DNA of 64,000 nucleotides from Sulfuricurvum sp. (lineage in GTDB: Bacteria > Campylobacterota > Campylobacteria > Campylobacterales > Sulfurimonadaceae). The position numbers and the translations under genes were made by a program. Shown here piece after piece: positions 18,674 through 27,281 of the stretch. The stretch's first letter is position 1, and each line of letters opens with the position of its first letter. The stretch is from the NCBI GenBank assembly GCA_028718525.1, contig JAQULP010000003.1:1-64000 (forward strand), given 5' to 3'. The notes under the pieces were generated by a model. It did not search any database and was not told where the DNA came from. It worked only from the letters and a program-made list of their open reading frames with translations.

Positions 18674-19699
18674 TTAGCATTTACTTAAACAATTGGCAAG
18701 GCTTGTTGCGCTGCCGGGTTTGGCATAACAGTTGTCGATGCATTGCTGTTGGGTTGTTGTTCCTGTTCCTGTTCCTGTTCCTGTTCCTGTTCCTGTACCT
18801 GTACCTGTTCCTGTACCTGTACCTGTTCCTGTTCCTGTTCCTGTTCCTGTTCCTGTTCCTGTTCCTGTTCCTGTTCCTGTTCCTGTTCCGCCGGTCCCGA
18901 TGGAAGGGTCTACATTAATGACCAAGGCAAGCCTTTGCGAAGCGATAGCATTGGTGCTGTCGGTGACAATAAACGTCAGAGGGAAACTTCCGCTTTGGGT
19001 AGGTGTACCGGTAAGGTTATTGTTAGCGTAATTCATTCCGGCAGGGAGGAGTCCAACCATTTGATAGGTATAGCCCGGTGTTCCCCCCGTAACCGTAATG
19101 ATTTGATTGGCCGTATACGCAACACCTACCATCCCTGTCGGGAGCATAGGATTGATAATGGTAAGGGGCTTGCATTCGGCGGCAGATTGCAATTCGCCTA
19201 AAGTAACACGGACATAAAGGTCATCGTAGGGTTCACTTCGATTTAAAACGGTTGTTTCATCATCGATATTCGGGGTATTCCACGGATAAAATCGGATAGT
19301 GTTTCCGATTCGTCCGGTTTGGACGTTGAAGTTTTCACCGCCTACCGCTAATACAAATCCGACGTTCGGCGTATTGACATTATTCGAATCGGTGGTGTTT
19401 AAGGGGGTCGTCGTACTTCCGCACAGATTTCCCTGGAGTACGCCGTCGGAGTTGTAATAGATAGGGGTATTGCCGGCTCCGATAAGGTTCATGGCGGTAA
19501 ATTCAGCCGCAGTGGGAAGACGGTTATTGTTGACTGCAAAGGCTATAACGGCCTCTTTCGCCGCTTGGAGGGTCTGTTTCGCTTCGGTTGCACGGGCTTT
19601 TTCGTTCAGTATCCCCATTAACTGAAAACTTCCCCCTATCAGCAGACCGATGATAATCAGGGTGATGGATAACTCAACTAACGTAAATGCCCGTTTCAT
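18674..19699 (-). CDS. Prepilin with Ig-like domain, Gly-Thr repeat linker and four-Cys tail
   Basis: A 341-residue type IV pilin-like protein. It begins with a two-basic-residue leader (MKRA) and [10 protein letters not shown], then a hydrophobic helix. A pilin-like globular region with two Cys runs to about 180. A putative He_PIG-type Ig domain follows (about 185-265; [33 protein letters not shown]). Next comes a run of about 21 Gly-Thr dipeptides and a C-terminal segment with four Cys (CIDNC, C, C). The stop lies 13 bases before gspE. ATG overlaps the upstream gene by 4 bases. A cell-surface or tip pilin is likely; the partner is unknown. Confidence 0.88.
   Translation of the reverse strand: MKRAFTLVELSITLIIIGLLIGGSFQLMGILNEKARATEAKQTLQAAKEAVIAFAVNNNRLPTAAEFTAMNLIGAGNTPIYYNSDGVLQGNLCGSTTTPLNTTDSNNVNTPNVGFVLAVGGENFNVQTGRIGNTIRFYPWNTPNIDDETTVLNRSEPYDDLYVRVTLGELQSAAECKPLTIINPMLPTGMVGVAYTANQIITVTGGTPGYTYQMVGLLPAGMNYANNNLTGTPTQSGSFPLTFIVTDSTNAIASQRLALVINVDPSIGTGGTGTGTGTGTGTGTGTGTGTGTGTGTGTGTGTGTGTGTGTGTGTTTQQQCIDNCYAKPGSATSLANCLSKC
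18759..18889. repeat. Hexanucleotide tandem repeat encoding (Gly-Thr)n
   Basis: About 21 tandem copies of GTTCCT (coding strand AGGAAC), with four copies reading GTACCT. Read as codons the variants are GGA-ACA and GGT-ACA, both Gly-Thr, so the changes are silent. The unit is a multiple of three, so copy-number change would lengthen or shorten the pilin linker without breaking the frame. Confidence 0.97.
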
Positions 19700-20697
19700 A
19701 ACTCTCTCCTCAATTGGTTTATCCGTGTTGCAGAGGCTTCGCGAATCGGATCGAAAGAATCGCCCAATGCCGCAAGCTGCGTATAGTAGAAGATGGCTTG
19801 GTCTTTATTGCCGGACAGATCGATGCTCCGAGCGTAGGCATAAACGATATGAGGATCGGAGGGGTTGGTATCGTAGGCCATTTTGTAGAAACTTTTGGCC
19901 CGGTTGGGATCATTCTGCTTTTCGAAAAAATAACCGCAGAGCATCGCAAGCCGACCGCTTTTATCGTAAACCAAATGGGGGGAGAGGGTCGTATAGAGAT
20001 CACTTCGGTTGGCTTCGATGGCTCCCACTCCGTAAGCGTAGAGATAATCTACGGTTCCGCGTTTGGAAGCAATCGCCCGCTCCATCTGAGCCGATGAACT
20101 CTCCCGACCGTACAGGTAGCAAAGATTGATGAGGATTTGACGCTCTTTAAATCCTGCGGCTACCATCATTTCATGATAGATGGTTGCCTGGGTATAGTCG
20201 TGGTTTTTGTAGGCAGTTTGGGTCTCAATGAGGAGTTTGGTTTTATCAAATTCGCTTAACGACAAAGCGGGAGTGTTCGGGTTTGTTTGCGGAAGCGGCG
20301 GCGTATTCGGAATAGGGTTATCGGACGGGGATGATGATTTTTCGGAAAGCTTGCCTAAATTCAGGGGGATACGATCGGGATTGAATTTATACGAGATAGG
20401 GGATGAAAATCCCATTTTTTTAAAATCTTCGATTAACGGAGGGAGTTGTGCAGCATCGTAAATATCGATATAGCGCGTGGCAAAATAGTTTCCGATTTTA
20501 TAGACTGCAATGCCCGAACGGTATTTTTCGGGTATTTTATCGAGAGCCTTGGCGGTATGTTCCAAAGAGACGCTGGAGGCGAGTTGCAGGACATGACTCC
20601 GTTTGGGTGAAGCTTTGGCAGAGGTCTCTGCAAAGGAGAGCTCATCGGCGAAGAGGAGTGCCGAACATATCAAGGCAAAGAGAATGGGCTGTTTCAC
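19696..20697 (-). CDS. Periplasmic SPOR-like/TPR protein of the pilus operon
   Basis: A 333-residue exported protein with signal peptide [17 protein letters not shown]. Residues about 33-100 resemble a SPOR-type fold ([21 protein letters not shown], then [18 protein letters not shown]). A Pro/Asn/Ser-rich linker follows, then TPR-like helical repeats from about 150 to the end ([30 protein letters not shown]). It is coupled to the pilin gene after it (ATGA overlap) and to the secretin before it. By position it may assist secretin or pilus assembly at the outer membrane. The SPOR call is by eye. Confidence 0.75.
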   Translation of the reverse strand: MKQPILFALICSALLFADELSFAETSAKASPKRSHVLQLASSVSLEHTAKALDKIPEKYRSGIAVYKIGNYFATRYIDIYDAAQLPPLIEDFKKMGFSSPISYKFNPDRIPLNLGKLSEKSSSPSDNPIPNTPPLPQTNPNTPALSLSEFDKTKLLIETQTAYKNHDYTQATIYHEMMVAAGFKERQILINLCYLYGRESSSAQMERAIASKRGTVDYLYAYGVGAIEANRSDLYTTLSPHLVYDKSGRLAMLCGYFFEKQNDPNRAKSFYKMAYDTNPSDPHIVYAYARSIDLSGNKDQAIFYYTQLAALGDSFDPIREASATRINQLRREL

Positions 20698-22187
20698 GGT
20701 TCCACCAGATTGAGTTTCAGGAGGATAACGAGTTCGTGTTTCTCCTCTTTTTTATAGGTTTGGGAAAAAAGAAATCCTACCCCCGGAAGATCGCCTAATA
20801 ACGGTACGCTTTTGCGTTCGTCTTTTTTAACGGTATTGATGAGCCCGCCGATTAAGACGAGCTCGTTATCCCGGGCATGAATGACCGTTCCCGCCTCTTT
20901 GATACTTAAAATTGGGGCACTTCCCACTTCAACTCCGTTGTCCCGATTGAATTTTTCCCCTTCGATACTGGAGGTAACCGGGATAATATTCAGAATGATT
21001 TGCCCCTCTTCGGTAATTTTCGGAGTCACCCCCAAAGAGATTCCATCCAAAACGTCTCGGCGGGTATAGGTGACTTCGGGGATAGAGATCGTACCGGTGC
21101 CGTTTGATGTGGTCGTATAGGTGATTTGTTTATCCCAATAAGGGACAATTTTTCCCGACGAAATAAGGGCTGATTGACCGCTGGTCACTTTGATATTCGG
21201 ATTAGAGAGGGTTTCGACGTTTCCGGCGCTGTGTAAAGCGGTCATAACCGCTTTGAAATTGGGATCGGAATAACTCATTGAAGCGGTGATGGCACTCGAC
21301 CAGTTAATGGTTTGTTGAAAAACGCTTTGCGAGAGGGTTTGCCAGTTTACCCCGAGCTGATGCTCATCATTGAGGACGACTTCAAGGATTTTGGCTTCAA
21401 TCAGTACCTGGCGGGAAGCGCTTTTGTTGATTTTTTGGAGCATCGCATCCAGATTGTCCAAAACTTTTTTGGTATCGGTGACGACGAGGGTTCCGGTAAA
21501 GCGGTTAAGGGTATATTTGCCGTTGGGGCTGAGAGACTCTTTGATATTGGTTTCGAGTTGTTTGTAAAAATCGTTTGCCTCAGCCGGATTTTTATAGTTG
21601 AGGGCAAATTTTCCGCTTAGGCTTGAACTGCCTGATGAGCCGCTTGAGCCGGATTTGCTTCCGCTTGCTCCTAAAATATCCCCGCCCAATGCGGAATCAA
21701 AAGAGCTTTGGGTGTGTATGTAGGGGATCGAAAATGTCCGCTGGGTATATTGTCGGACGTAGAGCATATTCCCTTTTAATACGTACGAACATCCGGAGAG
21801 TTCCATAACGGTATCCAGAGCCTCTTGCGTGGAAGCTTGATGCAGGGTAAGGGTGATGGTTGAATTGGCATCGATATCGGTGTCCAGGATAAGATTGAGT
21901 CCGGCAGTCTGGGCAATGACGTACAAAATCTGGCGAAGGTTGACGTTTTCAGCGGCCAATGTGACGGTTTTGCCGCTTAAAGGAGATATGTTTTGATAGA
22001 CGGAGGGGAGAATCATCGGCGGCGGCGAAGGGATACGGTTGGAAACATCTTTAAAATTGCGTATTTCATCGCTTGCGGAGGCATTTCTACTTTCGTGAGA
22101 GAGCAGATTGGGATTCGGAAGCGGTGTCGTTGAACATCCGTTCAACATTAGGAGGAGTAATCCGATTAATGAAATAATTTTACCCAT
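20694..22187 (-). CDS. mshL: Secretin of MshL/PilQ/GspD family
   Basis: Outer-membrane secretin through which the pilus or DNA passes. Signal peptide with lipobox (L-N-G-C, Cys18). An N-domain/STN-like region (TVTLAAENVNLRQILYVIAQTAGLNLILD) is followed by NGKYTLNRFTGTLVVTDT and a secretin core with VLIEAKILEVVLNDEHQLGVNW, SNPNIKVTSGQSALISSG and the C-terminal LVLIGGLI...VPLLGDLPGVGFLF. A Gly/Ser-rich insert lies near residue 175. Length 497. Overlaps neighbours on both sides. Counterpart of CtsD/MshL. Confidence 0.92.
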   Translation of the reverse strand: MGKIISLIGLLLLMLNGCSTTPLPNPNLLSHESRNASASDEIRNFKDVSNRIPSPPPMILPSVYQNISPLSGKTVTLAAENVNLRQILYVIAQTAGLNLILDTDIDANSTITLTLHQASTQEALDTVMELSGCSYVLKGNMLYVRQYTQRTFSIPYIHTQSSFDSALGGDILGASGSKSGSSGSSGSSSLSGKFALNYKNPAEANDFYKQLETNIKESLSPNGKYTLNRFTGTLVVTDTKKVLDNLDAMLQKINKSASRQVLIEAKILEVVLNDEHQLGVNWQTLSQSVFQQTINWSSAITASMSYSDPNFKAVMTALHSAGNVETLSNPNIKVTSGQSALISSGKIVPYWDKQITYTTTSNGTGTISIPEVTYTRRDVLDGISLGVTPKITEEGQIILNIIPVTSSIEGEKFNRDNGVEVGSAPILSIKEAGTVIHARDNELVLIGGLINTVKKDERKSVPLLGDLPGVGFLFSQTYKKEEKHELVILLKLNLVEP

Positions 22188-22699
22188 TGGTCACCTTTGG
22201 TTGTTTGTATCAATACGCGATTATTTTCTACCTGGAGTAATTTTACCCCATCTATCCTTTGTCCTACACGCAGGATTTTATTGTTAATAATTGCCATGTT
22301 TTGTTCCGGCATCACCATTTGTATACTCCATGAAGCCGTTGGCTGGGTGATATTACCTTCGCTATATTGCAGCAATGCGGGCGGAGGAAGCAATCCGAGA
22401 GAAACCTTGGGTCCATTCATCGGGGGGATATCCGAAGGTGTATAGAGCCGCTCGGATATCCAGAAACGGTTCTCTTCCCGAAGACGAATTTTTTTGAGTA
22501 CATTTTCATGAGGGACTTTCTGCAGCCCCAAATAGAGATAGTTATCCCGCTTGCTTTCCATGATAGGGGGTGTTTGTTGTTGTACGGGTTCAAAAAGTTC
22601 TCCTATCGGAGAGACGAAAATATCAATGAAACTCCACAAAATTCCGGCAAGGATGAAGGGGGAGAATAAGAGTCCTAAAGCTTTAGCGTCAAGGTACAT
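22166..22699 (-). CDS. PilP/GspC/MshK-like inner-membrane linker protein
   Basis: A 177-residue protein with one N-terminal membrane segment (LLFSPFILAGILWSFIDIFV), a proline-rich stretch, and a C-terminal region IINNKILRVGQRIDGVKLLQVENNRVLIQT. That last part looks like the HR domain of GspC/PilP proteins, which contacts the secretin. It lies between a PilO-like gene and the secretin, overlapping both, exactly where PilP or MshK is expected. The family call rests on position plus this short motif. Confidence 0.7.
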   Translation of the reverse strand: MYLDAKALGLLFSPFILAGILWSFIDIFVSPIGELFEPVQQQTPPIMESKRDNYLYLGLQKVPHENVLKKIRLREENRFWISERLYTPSDIPPMNGPKVSLGLLPPPALLQYSEGNITQPTASWSIQMVMPEQNMAIINNKILRVGQRIDGVKLLQVENNRVLIQTTKGDQWVKLFH

Positions 22700-23174
22700 T
22701 GATCTCCCCTTGTATCGGTTGAATCAGCGTTAAAATACCGTTCATCTCTCCGGGCCTGATCTCCAACGTTTGAATTTGAATAAATCCCCCTTCAAACCGG
22801 AGGGAGAGAAGACGATCGATATCTTCCTGGCTATGGGTTCGAAAAGAGAATCCCAAATCCATTTTAGCGGCGGTATCGTAGTAGATAAACTTCGAGACTT
22901 TAAAATTGAAGGTTTTGCTGTAACGGTCATAAAAACGGATCATCGCAATTTCAGCATCACTCTGTGTTTCAGGTATCGCTGAAAAGTGGGGGATAATCAC
23001 CTGTTTCAGCCAGAGGTTGATGTCTCTGATTTTTTTGAGTTCCGCAATATCCTGACGATAGGTATCGGTGATGGAAGCAATTTCGGCACTTTTTTGGCTG
23101 AACCAATCTGCAGTTCCCATGAAAAATACCCCTCCGCAGGTCATACCGACCATCCATAGCCATTTCCGGATCAT
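22689..23174 (-). CDS. PilO/MshJ-like inner-membrane assembly protein
   Basis: A 161-residue protein with one N-terminal membrane segment (WLWMVGMTCGGVFFMG), a short helical stretch, and a ferredoxin-like C-terminal half (RLLSLRFEGGFIQIQTLEIR), the layout of PilO/GspM/MshJ. It is coupled to the PilM/PilN-like gene before it (4-base overlap) and to the PilP-like gene after it (11-base overlap). Sequence identity to named families cannot be judged by eye; position is the main support. Confidence 0.65.
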   Translation of the reverse strand: MIRKWLWMVGMTCGGVFFMGTADWFSQKSAEIASITDTYRQDIAELKKIRDINLWLKQVIIPHFSAIPETQSDAEIAMIRFYDRYSKTFNFKVSKFIYYDTAAKMDLGFSFRTHSQEDIDRLLSLRFEGGFIQIQTLEIRPGEMNGILTLIQPIQGEINVP

Positions 23175-24553
23175 TGAGAACCCTCTGCGCTTACCGTTGT
23201 ATTCGCATCTCCCAGTGCGAGAGAAGATTCAAATGAGAGGGATTCGTAATTGGTTTTATAGGTTGCCTGCAGGGTGGGTACTTCAAGCGTTACTTTGGCC
23301 AAAAGACGTTTGAACTCTTTTTCAAATTGGTAGAGTTCCAGCAGTGTTTTGCACTCTTTTTTAAAATCCATTGTCAGAATGCCGGCTCCTCCCCTTTCAT
23401 CAAAATGGAGATTGGCGGGTTTATGCAATGCCCATAGCGGTTCAAAAGGGAGGATATCATCAATGACGTGATGCTGAAGGGATGTCGAACTTTCCAGTTG
23501 GGCCCGAAGTGCACGCAATTGCGGATCGGGAAGGGAAGTCGTATGGCGAAGGGTCTGCATCAAGTCATTTTGGACGGTGTCGTATTGTTCCAAAATATCG
23601 GAGTAGTTTCGGTATTCATCGATGCTTTGATAAAGGCTCAAGAGAAAAAAGACCAAAGCAACCGATGCGGCAATCATGCTTCCGAGATAGAATTGACGGG
23701 ACGCTTTGACCGTATCGGGGATAAAATTCATGGAAGGATTCAAATACAGCATGCCGATTTCAAGGATAAATTTTTGCGCGGTCGCATTATCAACCCCTTT
23801 GACAAAGAGGCCGGGGGCAAGAACCGTGACGTTCAGTCCGGTCATGGCGTGAAGTTGTATCGGAGCCATTTCGCCATCGGCAATTGTTCCGCATATCGCG
23901 ATAAAGGAAAATTTGGCTTCGCGGTATTGCTGATGGGCGTAGGCGACGGTACGATTAATATCGTGAATCTGCTCCATAACCCGCTCCACTTCATCCTCCT
24001 CTTGTAAAATCCCGATTCGGCTGAAGAGGAGTACTCCGCGATCGACGGCGACGATGAGGTTGTTTTTTTCCTGCGTAAAGACACATAGGTAACTTTGATT
24101 TTGAAAAGCAAATTCCGCAAGGGCGAGGAGTGCATAGCGCTCGGCCGTGATATGGGTAACATTCTCTAAATGGGCAACAGGTTCGAGCGCGGAGAGAACC
24201 TCTTTTTCGTATAGCCCTTCAAACTGATGGGTTGCACTCTCTTGCGTCGCATCCAAGGAGGTATGGAGTTTGTTTAGCAGGAGCTTTTCACTGATATGGC
24301 GTTCGTCATTCAGTTTGACCAAGAGGGCATTTCGCAGTGTATGCTCATTTTTGACAACACTCGGAAGGGTAATGGACTCTTCAACAATATCTTCCGTAGG
24401 AAACAGGAGCCGTATCGCTTTTTTCTTTTTCAGGGCCAATGCCGCAAGGGTAATGTCGGTGTAACTTTTTTGGGCAGAGAAACGATAACGCTTTTTTTCG
24501 TATTTAACGTCGATAATGGAGATGATATCGTCGTGAATGCGAACCAGGGTCAA
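23171..24553 (-). CDS. Fused PilM/PilN-like (GspL/MshI-type) protein, first gene of the pilus operon
   Basis: 460 residues: an N-terminal actin-like cytoplasmic half (about 1-285; compare PilM/GspL), one membrane segment near 288-308 (FYLGSMIAASVALVFFLLSLY), a coiled coil, and a C-terminal periplasmic ferredoxin-like half (PilN-like). So PilM and PilN functions appear joined, as in GspL or MshI. The only usable start is TTG 24553, directly after an in-frame TGA and without a clear ribosome-binding site, so expression may be low. A TATAAT -10 box lies at 24622-24627 on the minus strand. Confidence 0.75.
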   Translation of the reverse strand: MTLVRIHDDIISIIDVKYEKKRYRFSAQKSYTDITLAALALKKKKAIRLLFPTEDIVEESITLPSVVKNEHTLRNALLVKLNDERHISEKLLLNKLHTSLDATQESATHQFEGLYEKEVLSALEPVAHLENVTHITAERYALLALAEFAFQNQSYLCVFTQEKNNLIVAVDRGVLLFSRIGILQEEDEVERVMEQIHDINRTVAYAHQQYREAKFSFIAICGTIADGEMAPIQLHAMTGLNVTVLAPGLFVKGVDNATAQKFILEIGMLYLNPSMNFIPDTVKASRQFYLGSMIAASVALVFFLLSLYQSIDEYRNYSDILEQYDTVQNDLMQTLRHTTSLPDPQLRALRAQLESSTSLQHHVIDDILPFEPLWALHKPANLHFDERGGAGILTMDFKKECKTLLELYQFEKEFKRLLAKVTLEVPTLQATYKTNYESLSFESSLALGDANTTVSAEGSQ

Positions 24554-24621
24554 TCAGGGCACCTTACGTACTGGGGATGAATTTTAATTAATTCTAGTTT
24601 TAAAGCAATTATTGTACCTAG

Positions 24622-24627
24622 ATTATA
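24622..24627 (-). promoter_or_regulatory. -10 box for the pilus operon
   Basis: TATAAT on the minus strand, 68 bases upstream of the TTG start of the PilM/PilN-like gene. The -35 region (CCCTTA) is poor. It faces away from the leuA promoter. Confidence 0.4.
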
Positions 24628-24668
24628 CGGCTTAGGGAAGCTTTTAAGGGATAAAAAGCCCTTTTTGC

Positions 24669-24674
24669 TATAAT
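24669..24674 (+). promoter_or_regulatory. -10 box for leuA
   Basis: A perfect TATAAT 59 bases before the leuA ATG, in a T-rich context. No leader peptide with Leu codons and no attenuator hairpin could be seen between this box and the gene. Confidence 0.5.
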
Positions 24675-24733
24675 TGCGGCACTTATTGCATCTAGCAAGG
24701 GCAATGAGAAGAGAATTTTCAAAGGAGTTTCGT

Positions 24734-26401
24734 ATGAAACACGCATCCGCGGGCAAATACCGCCCTTATCCTCAAGTTGATTTGCCAAACCGAGTTTGGC
24801 CGTCCAAAACCATCACGCACGCCCCTATCTGGTGCAGTGTCGATCTTCGTGACGGAAACCAGGCGTTGATCACACCGATGAATTTGGATCAAAAACTGAA
24901 TCTCTTCTCACTCTTGCTAAAACTCGGATTTAAAAATATCGAGGTGGGGTTCCCTTCCGCTTCGAAGGTCGAGTTTGACTTTTTACGCACCTTGGTGGAG
25001 CAAAAGCTGATTCCCGATGATGTAACGGTTCAGGTTCTCGTTCAGGCGCGCGAACATTTGATCGACAAAACGTTTGAAGCTCTTGCGGGGGTCAAAAAAG
25101 CGATTGTCCATTTGTACAATTCGACGTCGGTAGCCCAGCGCAAGATCGTTTTCGGAAAAGAGCAGGATGAGATTATCGCGTTGGCGCTTGAGGGGGTCGA
25201 CATGGTCAAAGCCCGTGCGGCCAAACATGACGGTGAGATCATGCTCGAATATTCTCCCGAGAGTTTTACCGGGACGGAGTTGGAATTTGCCGCCCGTATC
25301 TGTAATGCGGTGACCGATCGCTGGGGGATCAGTGCGGAGCGCAAGGTAGTCATCAACCTCCCCGCGACGGTCGAGATGGCGACACCGAACGTGTATGCCG
25401 ATCAGATCGAGTGGATGAGCCGCCATTTGACGAATCGTGAGCACGTATTGATTTCGACCCATACCCATAATGACCGCGGAACCTCGGTTGCCGCGACGGA
25501 ATTGGCGTTGTTGGCGGGGGCGGACCGTGTCGAGGGGACGTTGCTCAGCAACGGTGAGCGGACCGGAAACGTCGATATCATCACGTTGGCATTGAACATG
25601 TACACCCAAGGGGTCGATCCGGAGCTGGATTTCAGCGATTTGGAAACGGTAGTCCGTGTCGTCGAAGAGTGTACCGATATGAAAACCCATGAGCGTCATC
25701 CGTACGTCGGAGAACTCGTCTATACGGCATTTTCGGGATCACACCAAGATGCGATAAACAAAGGGCTTGCCTATCAACGCGCAAAAGGGGATGCATTCTG
25801 GGAAGTGCCGTATCTGCCGATCGATCCTCAGGACGTCGGGCGTAATTACGAGGGGATTATCCGTATCAACTCCCAATCGGGCAAAGGGGGTGTAGCTTAT
25901 GTCCTCGAAGACAAATTCGAGTATTCGCTTCCGAAAAAAATGCACCCGGAGATCGGACGTATCGTCCAGCAGGTGACCGATGAAGCGGGGCGAGAGCTTA
26001 CCGCAGAGGAGATTTTGGAAATTTTCGAGAAGACCTATTTCGGCGAACCGCACGATATCGAGTTCGTCGATTACTCGGTGATCTCGGAGAGTGCGAAAGA
26101 CAAGTTGGTCAAATGTGTCCTCGAATATACCCATAACGGCAAAACCATCCGTAGCGAAGGGCAGGGGAACGGTCCGATCGATGCGTGTAAAAATGCCCTG
26201 ATGGAGGAATATTCGCATAATTTCAAAGTCCTCTCCTATAGCGAGCATTCGCGCGGGGAACTCTCCAGTGCCGAAGCGGTCGCCTACATCGAGATTCAGA
26301 CCGAGAGTTTGGAGAAATTTTTCGGTGTCGGATGCGATAACGATATCACCGTCGCATCGATCAAAGCGATGTTCAGTGCCCTTAATCGGGCGTTTTCGTA
26401 A
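24734..26401 (+). CDS. leuA: 2-isopropylmalate synthase, long (LeuA2-type) form
   Basis: First committed step of leucine synthesis: condenses acetyl-CoA with 2-oxoisovalerate. ATG 24734 has AAAGGAG at ideal spacing and gives 555 residues; an ATG 60 bases earlier lacks a site. Motifs: VDLRDGNQAL (metal-binding Asp), GFKNIEVGFPSASK, STHTHNDRGTSVAA (His pair) and GNGPIDACKNAL in the C-terminal regulatory domain. The N-terminal KYRPYPQVDLPNRVWPSK extension marks the yeast/actinobacterial subtype. Monocistronic by appearance. Confidence 0.95.
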   Translation: MKHASAGKYRPYPQVDLPNRVWPSKTITHAPIWCSVDLRDGNQALITPMNLDQKLNLFSLLLKLGFKNIEVGFPSASKVEFDFLRTLVEQKLIPDDVTVQVLVQAREHLIDKTFEALAGVKKAIVHLYNSTSVAQRKIVFGKEQDEIIALALEGVDMVKARAAKHDGEIMLEYSPESFTGTELEFAARICNAVTDRWGISAERKVVINLPATVEMATPNVYADQIEWMSRHLTNREHVLISTHTHNDRGTSVAATELALLAGADRVEGTLLSNGERTGNVDIITLALNMYTQGVDPELDFSDLETVVRVVEECTDMKTHERHPYVGELVYTAFSGSHQDAINKGLAYQRAKGDAFWEVPYLPIDPQDVGRNYEGIIRINSQSGKGGVAYVLEDKFEYSLPKKMHPEIGRIVQQVTDEAGRELTAEEILEIFEKTYFGEPHDIEFVDYSVISESAKDKLVKCVLEYTHNGKTIRSEGQGNGPIDACKNALMEEYSHNFKVLSYSEHSRGELSSAEAVAYIEIQTESLEKFFGVGCDNDITVASIKAMFSALNRAFS

Positions 26402-26421
26402 CTTTTTCGGGTTTTAACCGA

Positions 26422-26662
26422 TTACTGGAAATCTTTCCACATTTTTTTAACTACAAAAAATGTAGTGATGGGGAGAGAGATCAGAGTAATAATCGCAGTC
26501 CAAGCCAATGTTCCCAAATCATCCGTTCCAATTAATAGTGGATTTAAAATATAACCTACTATGTACTAGTGATAAAGCAAAAATAAAAATAGTAATAATC
26601 AAAATTATTGGAATAGCAAAAAAGAGAAGTAATGCTTTTTTAAACAACCAGCTATCATACAT
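26422..26662 (-). pseudogene. Frameshifted small two-segment membrane protein
   Basis: In the 303-base gap between leuA and brnA, the minus strand carries two overlapping open stretches in neighbouring frames. The first starts at ATG 26662 (MYDSWLFKKALLLFFAIPII...) and runs to TGA 26519. The second is open from 26565 to TAA 26422 and ends ...AWTAIITLISLPITT..KMWKDFQ. Each contains one hydrophobic helix. The span of 241 bases is one more than a multiple of three, so a single-base change would join them into about 80 residues with two membrane helices. Read as a broken gene; function unknown. Confidence 0.5.
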
Positions 26663-26704
26663 TAAGCGTATTCTTTTTATTTCACAAATAAATAAATTAA
26701 TATT

Positions 26705-26944
26705 CTAACTCGCCTTATGCGCTTGTTCCGCTTTTAACCGCTCCGCTATCCAAACCTTGATAATCGATTGGCGCGTCACCCCGATCTTTTTGGCTTCGAT
26801 GTCGAGCGCATTGACGATCCATTCGGGAAAATCGACATTTACTTTTTTCGGTTGTGTTCCAATCCGTTTGGCAGAGGTGAGATCGAGGTGCTCACTTATG
26901 TCTTCGCCTGAGTCAAACAGTTCATCTAATTCTTCAGCTTTCAT
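26705..26944 (-). CDS. brnA: BrnA-type antitoxin
   Basis: A 79-residue antitoxin of a type II toxin-antitoxin pair. The N-terminus MKAEELDELFDSGEDISEHL binds the toxin; the C-terminal half (KKVNVDFPEWIVNALDIEAK, RQSIIKVWIAERL) is a ribbon-helix-helix DNA-binding fold. ATG 26944 is chosen because AAGGA lies 6 bases away and it matches the usual family start; ATG 26947 and 26962 are in frame. It overlaps the end of brnT by 11 bases, the toxin-first order usual for BrnTA. It probably represses its own promoter with the toxin. Confidence 0.88.
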   Translation of the reverse strand: MKAEELDELFDSGEDISEHLDLTSAKRIGTQPKKVNVDFPEWIVNALDIEAKKIGVTRQSIIKVWIAERLKAEQAHKAS

Positions 26945-27197
26945 CATAAATCCTTTTTTCATTTTCTCGTGTTCGGCGCACCGAAATCAACCGAATGCTA
27001 TCACCGCGATAGGTATAAAACGCGATCCAAACTTTGTCCTCTATTTTGCCGATAAGTGCAAAACGGCTTTCACTATCGCTTTTAGCTTGTATTTCCAGTG
27101 CATCGGGATCACCCCATAATAATTGTGCTCTTTCAAAGTCGATACCGTGCTTGTGTAGGTTGGAGCTACTTTTATCAGGATCAAACTCAAAGGTCAC
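26934..27197 (-). CDS. brnT: BrnT-type ribonuclease toxin
   Basis: An 87-residue RelE-fold toxin that cleaves RNA when free of BrnA. Family marks: FEFDPDKSSSNLHKHGIDFE near the N-terminus, then DSESRFALIGKIEDKVWIAFYTYR and the C-terminal IRLISVRRTRENEKRIY with the catalytic basic residues. The start is GTG 27197 with a weak site. It is first in the brnT-brnA operon behind a near-consensus promoter. Confidence 0.9.
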   Translation of the reverse strand: MTFEFDPDKSSSNLHKHGIDFERAQLLWGDPDALEIQAKSDSESRFALIGKIEDKVWIAFYTYRGDSIRLISVRRTRENEKRIYDES

Positions 27198-27233
27198 GAT
27201 GAAGTTCTCACTTTTTTTGTTTTAGATATAAAA

Positions 27234-27262
27234 ATAGTATCATTTCTATACTTTTATGTCAA
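27234..27262 (-). promoter_or_regulatory. brnTA promoter with candidate operator
   Basis: On the minus strand TTGACA (27262-27257), a 17-base spacer and TACTAT (27239-27234) form a near-consensus sigma-70 promoter. Within it, AGTAT and ATACT (27236-27240 and 27248-27252) are an inverted repeat with a 7-base gap, a plausible site for BrnA autoregulation. Confidence 0.75.
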
Positions 27263-27281
27263 CTATTTAGAAAAATATTAT

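Noticed and set aside
18759-18889. Possible CRISPR array or centromere-like iterons
   Set aside because: The units are six bases long without spacers and keep a reading frame.
18732-19201. Plus-strand frames giving Pro-Val or Ser-Cys repeat proteins
   Set aside because: They are other readings of the pilin hexanucleotide repeat, which is coding on the minus strand.
24674-24733. Leucine-codon leader peptide and attenuator before leuA
   Set aside because: No short Leu-rich frame or terminator/antiterminator pair could be found in the 59-base leader.
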